Source: Clostridia bacterium
Lineage (GTDB): Bacteria; Bacillota; Clostridia; DUPQ01
NCBI GenBank assembly: GCA_030592355.1
Contig: JAUVJE010000070.1
Location: 1 to 10,761, forward strand
Reading direction: 5' to 3'
DNA length: 10,761 nt
Below, one piece after another: positions 6,234 to 10,761 of this stretch (within the stretch, counting starts at the first letter, position 1; each line of letters opens with the position of its first letter). The notes beneath the pieces were generated by a model. It worked only from the letters and a program-made list of their open reading frames with translations. It had not been told where the DNA came from and ran no database searches. The position numbers and the translations under genes are program-made.

Positions 6234-8327
6234 ATGTTTGATTCAATTTGGCGGTATAGTGTTAGTGAAAGAATACATGATTCTATTCTAGAAGATATCA
6301 TGGAAATCAGAGGAGTAAAGGATATTGAATCGTTTATCAATCCTGATTTAAGCATGCTGCATGACCCATTTTTAATGAATGATATGCATATAGCTGTTTC
6401 CCGTATAGCAAAAGCAATAAAAAATAAAGAAAAGATTTATGTTTATGGGGATTATGATGCTGACGGATTGACATCTGCAGCTATTCTGTTGCGATTTTTC
6501 AGAAGCTTGGATGCAGAGGCAGCTTACTTTATACCGGATAGATTTGATGACGGCTATGGATTGAGCATCGATTGCCTGAAAAACATAGTAAATAGGGGAG
6601 CTAAACTTGTCATTACAACAGATTGCGGTATAAATTCTGTAAACGAAGTGGATTTTTTAAATAATCATGATGTAGACATAATTATAACCGACCACCATAG
6701 GTCAATCGGCATGCTTCCAAAAGCTGCTGCCATTATTTGCAGCACACGAAAAGACAATGTATATCCTTATAAGCACCTTTCAGGTGCAGGTGTTGCATTA
6801 CGTTTAACAATGGCATTAAAAAAGCATATGAATATAGTTCAAAAATACGAAGAGTTAATTGTTTTAGCTGCGATTGGAACGGTTGCGGATATTGTGCCCC
6901 TTGACGGCGAGAACAGAATCATTGTCAGCACCGGAATATCTTTGATGAAAAAGGGAATTTGTATTGGAGTACAGGCAATTTTGGAAAATGCAGCAGTTAA
7001 AAAAGAGAGCGTCAATTCTAATACAATTGGTTTTGCAATAGGACCGCGGATAAATGCCGCAGGCAGAATGGGTGATGCAAATTCCGCATTAAAGCTTTTA
7101 TTAACAGATAATAGAAACGATGCTATGGAACTTGCTGATTATCTGTCGAAATTAAATAACAAAAGAAAGCAAGAACAAGAAATTATATATGAGGAAGTTC
7201 TTGGCCATATTAAAAGAGATTCGAAGATTTTAAATAGTCCCGTTGTAATTGTTGGCGCGGAAGGATTAAACAAGGGTATTGTAGGCATCGTAGCATCGAA
7301 AATAAGTGAACTATATAAAAAACCTACCATTATACTTTCAATTAAAAATGAAAATGCAGAAGGTTCCGGAAGAAGCATCGGAAACTTTTCTCTTATTGAA
7401 GCACTCAAATACAGCACCAGTATATTGATAAAGTACGGGGGACATGAAAAAGCCGCCGGATTAACCCTTAAGTCCGGAGATATTGATATTTTTAGAAGCA
7501 AGATTGCTGAATATGCAAAAAGTGAGGGCTATGAGAACTATGAAGATAATTTTATTAATATAGATTTCAAGGTTAAGCCGGATGAGCTTAATTTCTCTTC
7601 TATCGAGAAATTAATGGTACTCGAACCTTTTGGCATTAAGAATCAAAAGCCAATATTTGTTATGGAAAGAATGAAACTTGACAGCTACAGAAAAATTGGA
7701 AGGGATGGCAAACATTTAAGTTTGCGTTTTTCAAGCGGCAGCAGGGATTTTAACTGCGTATCTTTCAATTCGGCAATGATTGAACCATTGCTGTTCATCG
7801 AAGGCGTATATGACATAGCATTTGCTGCTGAAATAAATGAATTTAGAGAAACCCGGAGTTTACAACTGCAAATAATAGATTTCCGATTCGCAGATAGTGA
7901 ACTGAAAAATTCGGAAAGTCTGATTGTGAGACTTCTGGTACATATGATAAAATATGAGAAAGAAGATTCGGGACTTAAAAATATTTCACACTTGGGCGAG
8001 AAATTATATAAAATGGGTATACCCGACGGAGCTTCAAGGGTTTTAGACGGTAAAGAGAAGTTTTTAGTGAATAGAAAAGACGTTGAAATTGCATATAATT
8101 ATATAAAAAGTATTGATGTCGGCAGTAATTTTGATATATCTGAAATAAAAAATATTTCAAAGGTTAGCAAAACTTACTTGGCAATCGAAATACTTTTAGA
8201 ACTGAAAATAATCAAACTAAGCTCCATAGGCATGAACAAATATAAATTGTTGGATTCCATTGGAAAAGAAAAAAAAGAACTAAAGGATTCAAGAGTCTTC
8301 ATGATTTTTAGTAAAACGGACGGTTAA
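6234..8327 (+). CDS. recJ: Single-stranded-DNA-specific exonuclease RecJ
   Basis: RecJ degrades single-stranded DNA 5' to 3' in recombination and repair. The 697 residues hold the DHH phosphoesterase core: DYDADG (73-78), TTDCGIN (128-134), TDHH (152-155) and GTVADIVPL (215-223). The DHHA1 part follows with GRMG (277-280), GSGRSIGNFSLIEAL (377-391) and YGGHEKAAG (401-409). An OB-like domain covers about 441-550 (LEPFGIKNQKPIF at 463-475). A further C-terminal region (about 560-697) resembles in position the extra domain of Firmicute RecJ, which tends to be longer overall (close to 790 in Bacillus, from memory). The metal-binding aspartates and histidines are present, so the enzyme looks active. 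No good ribosome site precedes the ATG at 6234; with the upstream stop codon only 3 nt away, translation probably depends on coupling. The next gene starts 1 nt after the stop. Confidence 0.95.
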   Translation: MFDSIWRYSVSERIHDSILEDIMEIRGVKDIESFINPDLSMLHDPFLMNDMHIAVSRIAKAIKNKEKIYVYGDYDADGLTSAAILLRFFRSLDAEAAYFIPDRFDDGYGLSIDCLKNIVNRGAKLVITTDCGINSVNEVDFLNNHDVDIIITDHHRSIGMLPKAAAIICSTRKDNVYPYKHLSGAGVALRLTMALKKHMNIVQKYEELIVLAAIGTVADIVPLDGENRIIVSTGISLMKKGICIGVQAILENAAVKKESVNSNTIGFAIGPRINAAGRMGDANSALKLLLTDNRNDAMELADYLSKLNNKRKQEQEIIYEEVLGHIKRDSKILNSPVVIVGAEGLNKGIVGIVASKISELYKKPTIILSIKNENAEGSGRSIGNFSLIEALKYSTSILIKYGGHEKAAGLTLKSGDIDIFRSKIAEYAKSEGYENYEDNFINIDFKVKPDELNFSSIEKLMVLEPFGIKNQKPIFVMERMKLDSYRKIGRDGKHLSLRFSSGSRDFNCVSFNSAMIEPLLFIEGVYDIAFAAEINEFRETRSLQLQIIDFRFADSELKNSESLIVRLLVHMIKYEKEDSGLKNISHLGEKLYKMGIPDGASRVLDGKEKFLVNRKDVEIAYNYIKSIDVGSNFDISEIKNISKVSKTYLAIEILLELKIIKLSSIGMNKYKLLDSIGKEKKELKDSRVFMIFSKTDG

Positions 8328-8328
8328 A

Positions 8329-10506
8329 ATGGACAAAAGCTTCAATGAATTAATTGAAAAAATAAGAGCATATAATCCCAACTCGAATTTCGAGTTGATT
8401 GAAAAAGCTTATGAGGTGGCAAAAAAGTATCATGAGGGGCAAATGAGATTGTCAGGAGAGGCTTTTGTTAAGCATCCCCTTGAAGTAGCTAAGATTCTTG
8501 CTGATCTTGAATTGAACTCCAAAACCATCGCTGCGGGGATAATGCACGATGTTATCGAAGATACCGAGGCAGAATATTCTGAAATAAAAGATATGTTCGG
8601 TGAAGAGATTGCAGATATGGTTGACGGTGTGAGCAAACTCTCTAAGTTATCGTTGGATACAAAAAAGGAGCAACAGGTTGAGAGCCTCAGAAAAATGCTG
8701 ATGGCTATGTCAAAAGATATCAGGGTTATAATCATTAAGCTGTCCGACAGGCTTCACAACATGAGAACGCTTGATCATGTTTCCAGAGAAAAACAAATAG
8801 AAAAAGCAACTGAAACCATGGAGATTTATGCGCCGATTTCACACAGGCTCGGCATGTCGGCTTTTAAATGGGAGTTAGAAGACCTGTCGTTTAGATATTT
8901 GTATCCCGATGAATATAAAAAAATTGTTAAACAGATTGCAGCCAAAAGGAAAGAGCGTGAAGAATATATCTCGAAAATCATTAAAAATATAAAAATTAAT
9001 CTTGAATCAAAAAATATAAAGGGCACAATAGACGGAAGAGTCAAACATTTGTACAGCATCTACAGCAAGATGAAAAGGCAGAATAGCACAATTGAACAGG
9101 TTTTTGACCTCTTTGCAGTACGTATAATTGTTGATTCTGTAAAAGATTGCTATGGAGCACTGGGGATGATACATGAGCTTTTCAAGCCCGTACCCGGCAG
9201 ATTTAAAGATTATATTGCGATGCCGAAACAAAACATGTATCAATCACTGCATACCACATTAATAGGAGAAAAGGGACATCCTTTTGAAGTTCAGATAAGA
9301 ACCCATGAGATGCACAGGGTGGCAGAATACGGAATCGCAGCGCATTGGAAATATAAACAGGGGATAAGAAAAGAAGATGAAATGGAGAGCAAGCTTGCAT
9401 GGCTTCGACAAATGATCGACTGGCAGAAAGATACTGCAGACGTAGATGAATTTTATGATAATCTGAAATTAGATCTTTTTGCAGACGAGGTTTTTGTTTT
9501 CACGCCTAAAGGAGATGTCAAAACACTTCCTGCCGGTTCAACGCCGATTGATTTTGCATATGCAATTCACAGCGCCGTCGGCAACAGGATGACAGGTGCG
9601 AAGATAAACAATAAAATAGTTCCTATAAGTTATGTTCTTGAAAACGGAGATATAGTTGAAATTATTACCCTTGCTTCATCGAAGGGACCGAGCCGCGATT
9701 GGTTGAAAATTGTAAAAAGCGCCCAAGCCAAGAACAAAATAAAGCAATATTTTAAAAAAGAACATAAAGAAGAGAATATTGAAAAAGGCCGTGAGATGGT
9801 AGAACACGAGCTTAAAAGACAAAGTCTTGTTTATTCGGAAGTTTTTAAACCTGAATATTATGAAGATATGTTGAAAAGATATAATTTCAAGTCTCTGGAC
9901 GATGCCCTGGGGGCAGTTGGTTATTCAGGAATTACGGCAAATAAGTTAATTTCGAAAATAAAAGAAAGCTACAGAAAAATAAACGGAACCGACCCTTCGG
10001 GAAAAGCAATAGAGCAGCAAAAAGAGAAAATAAAACATGTTGACAGGCATGATGAGAAGGGTATTATTGTTAAAGGCGTAAATAATTGCCTGGTCACTAT
10101 CGGCGTTTGCTGTAATCCCGTCCCCGGAGACGAAATTTCAGGTTTTATTACAAGCGGACGAGGAGTGACGATACATAGAAGCGACTGTGTAAATGTAATT
10201 AACGATCCTAGCTTTAAAGAACGTGAGATTGAAGTAAAATGGTCCGAAAATACAACGGATTCCTATACAGCAGGAATTATTATCAGGGCATATGACAGGA
10301 ATAATTTTCTTAATGAAATCACAAATATATTAAATGATTCAAAGGTCGGTATGACTTCAGTTGAAGGAAAAGCTACAAATGAGGGGATTGCCATTATCAA
10401 ATTATCACTGATTATTTCAAATAAAGATCAGCTTGCACAATTAATTAAACGACTTAAAAGGCTTAGCGGAATTATTGATATAAGACGAACGAACAGGAAG
10501 GCATAA
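8329..10506 (+). CDS. relA: Bifunctional (p)ppGpp synthetase/hydrolase (Rel/RSH)
   Basis: This long RSH enzyme makes (p)ppGpp from ATP and GDP/GTP when uncharged tRNA stalls ribosomes, and hydrolyses it otherwise. The 725-residue length is typical. The N-terminal HD hydrolase domain has H49 and the H73-D74 pair (IMHDVIEDTE), so hydrolysis should be intact. The synthetase domain spans about 235-345 (YSIYSKMKR, FDLFAVRI, GRFKDYIAMPK, FEVQIRTHEMHRVAEYGIAAHW). Its RFKD (291-294) is the basic RxKD signature of bifunctional enzymes, not the acidic form of synthetase-only RelA. A TGS domain (about 387-447), a helical linker, a zinc-finger-like region with conserved cysteines (C587, C594, C595, C620) and a C-terminal ACT domain (about 645-720) follow. 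The ATG is 1 nt after the recJ stop with only a weak ribosome site, pointing to coupled translation. The name rel is equally used. Confidence 0.97.
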   Translation: MDKSFNELIEKIRAYNPNSNFELIEKAYEVAKKYHEGQMRLSGEAFVKHPLEVAKILADLELNSKTIAAGIMHDVIEDTEAEYSEIKDMFGEEIADMVDGVSKLSKLSLDTKKEQQVESLRKMLMAMSKDIRVIIIKLSDRLHNMRTLDHVSREKQIEKATETMEIYAPISHRLGMSAFKWELEDLSFRYLYPDEYKKIVKQIAAKRKEREEYISKIIKNIKINLESKNIKGTIDGRVKHLYSIYSKMKRQNSTIEQVFDLFAVRIIVDSVKDCYGALGMIHELFKPVPGRFKDYIAMPKQNMYQSLHTTLIGEKGHPFEVQIRTHEMHRVAEYGIAAHWKYKQGIRKEDEMESKLAWLRQMIDWQKDTADVDEFYDNLKLDLFADEVFVFTPKGDVKTLPAGSTPIDFAYAIHSAVGNRMTGAKINNKIVPISYVLENGDIVEIITLASSKGPSRDWLKIVKSAQAKNKIKQYFKKEHKEENIEKGREMVEHELKRQSLVYSEVFKPEYYEDMLKRYNFKSLDDALGAVGYSGITANKLISKIKESYRKINGTDPSGKAIEQQKEKIKHVDRHDEKGIIVKGVNNCLVTIGVCCNPVPGDEISGFITSGRGVTIHRSDCVNVINDPSFKEREIEVKWSENTTDSYTAGIIIRAYDRNNFLNEITNILNDSKVGMTSVEGKATNEGIAIIKLSLIISNKDQLAQLIKRLKRLSGIIDIRRTNRKA

Positions 10507-10510
10507 AATT

Positions 10511-10761
10511 ATGAGAGCCGTAATACAAAGGGTAAAATCAAGCAGTGTTACAGTAAAAGGCAAACTAATTGGCAACATCGGAAAAGGGCTGAACATTTTT
10601 CTTGCGGTAAAAAGTGACGACAGTGAAAAAGATGCGCGTTATTTAGCCGGTAAAATAATGCAGCTTAGAGTTTTCCCGGACGAAAACGATAAGATGAACT
10701 TGTCAATACAGGATATAAACGGCGATCTTCTGGTTATAAGCCAGTTTACATTGTATGGAAA
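10511..10761 (+). CDS. dtd: D-aminoacyl-tRNA deacylase (3' end outside window)
   Basis: The first 83 codons of a gene that runs off the window. Dtd removes D-amino acids (for example D-Tyr) from mischarged tRNA. The N-terminus MRAVIQRVKSSSVTV, the GKGLNIFLAV strand, the KIMQLRVFPDENDKMNLSIQ region and the catalytic-site motif SQFTLYG at 77-83 are family hallmarks; the complete protein is usually about 150 residues. AGGAAGG (10495-10501) lies 9 nt before the ATG, overlapping the rel stop region. The gene follows rel by 4 nt, the rel-dtd order known from many Firmicutes, and is probably co-transcribed with it. Confidence 0.95.
   Translation, partial: MRAVIQRVKSSSVTVKGKLIGNIGKGLNIFLAVKSDDSEKDARYLAGKIMQLRVFPDENDKMNLSIQDINGDLLVISQFTLYG

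Noticed and set aside
1..10761. CRISPR array, toxin-antitoxin, phage defence or tRNA/rRNA genes
   Set aside because: I found no regularly spaced direct repeats outside the IS ends and the protein-level WG repeats, no rRNA or tRNA cloverleaf, and no gene of a defence family.

Overview
The window looks like chromosomal DNA of a low-GC Firmicute, most likely of the class Clostridia. The coding sequence is A+T-rich, and genes have strong AGGAGG-type ribosome sites where a site is visible. hisS-aspS is preceded by a classical T-box leader, and recJ, a long bifunctional relA/spoT gene and dtd follow one another as they do in Firmicutes. This placement rests on gene content and signals only; no database comparison was possible.

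Region 1 (about 1-1643) is a mobile element. An IS30-family transposase gene lies on the minus strand, pointing away from hisS. It is enclosed by a perfect 25-bp inverted repeat (79-103 / 1619-1643) and, closer in, by an imperfect inverted repeat (about 273-297 / 1555-1577). Two further copies of a related terminal motif lie between these layers, so the true ends of the element are ambiguous. Bases 1-78 and 104-253 contain no gene that I can support.

Region 2 (1680-5120) is an aminoacyl-tRNA synthetase operon: a sigma-A promoter, a T-box riboswitch with antiterminator and terminator both readable, hisS, aspS, and an intrinsic terminator. The presumed specifier reads GACAC, so an Asp codon (GAC) and a His codon (CAC) overlap. 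This matches the two synthetases encoded downstream.

Region 3 (5137-10761) is a second transcription unit that probably starts at an extended -10 promoter. It contains a predicted lipoprotein made of eight WG-type repeats, then recJ (3-nt gap), the bifunctional (p)ppGpp synthetase/hydrolase gene (1-nt gap), and dtd, which runs off the window (4-nt gap). The tight spacing suggests co-transcription. The housekeeping functions are tRNA charging and its control (HisRS, AspRS, T-box), single-strand DNA processing (RecJ), the stringent response to uncharged tRNA (Rel) and removal of D-amino acids from tRNA (Dtd). The WG lipoprotein is the odd member. The apt gene often found between recJ and relA in Firmicutes is absent.

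No clear new multi-gene system is present. The points most worth a second look are the layered terminal repeats of the IS, the overlapping T-box specifier, and the WG lipoprotein at the head of the recJ-rel unit.
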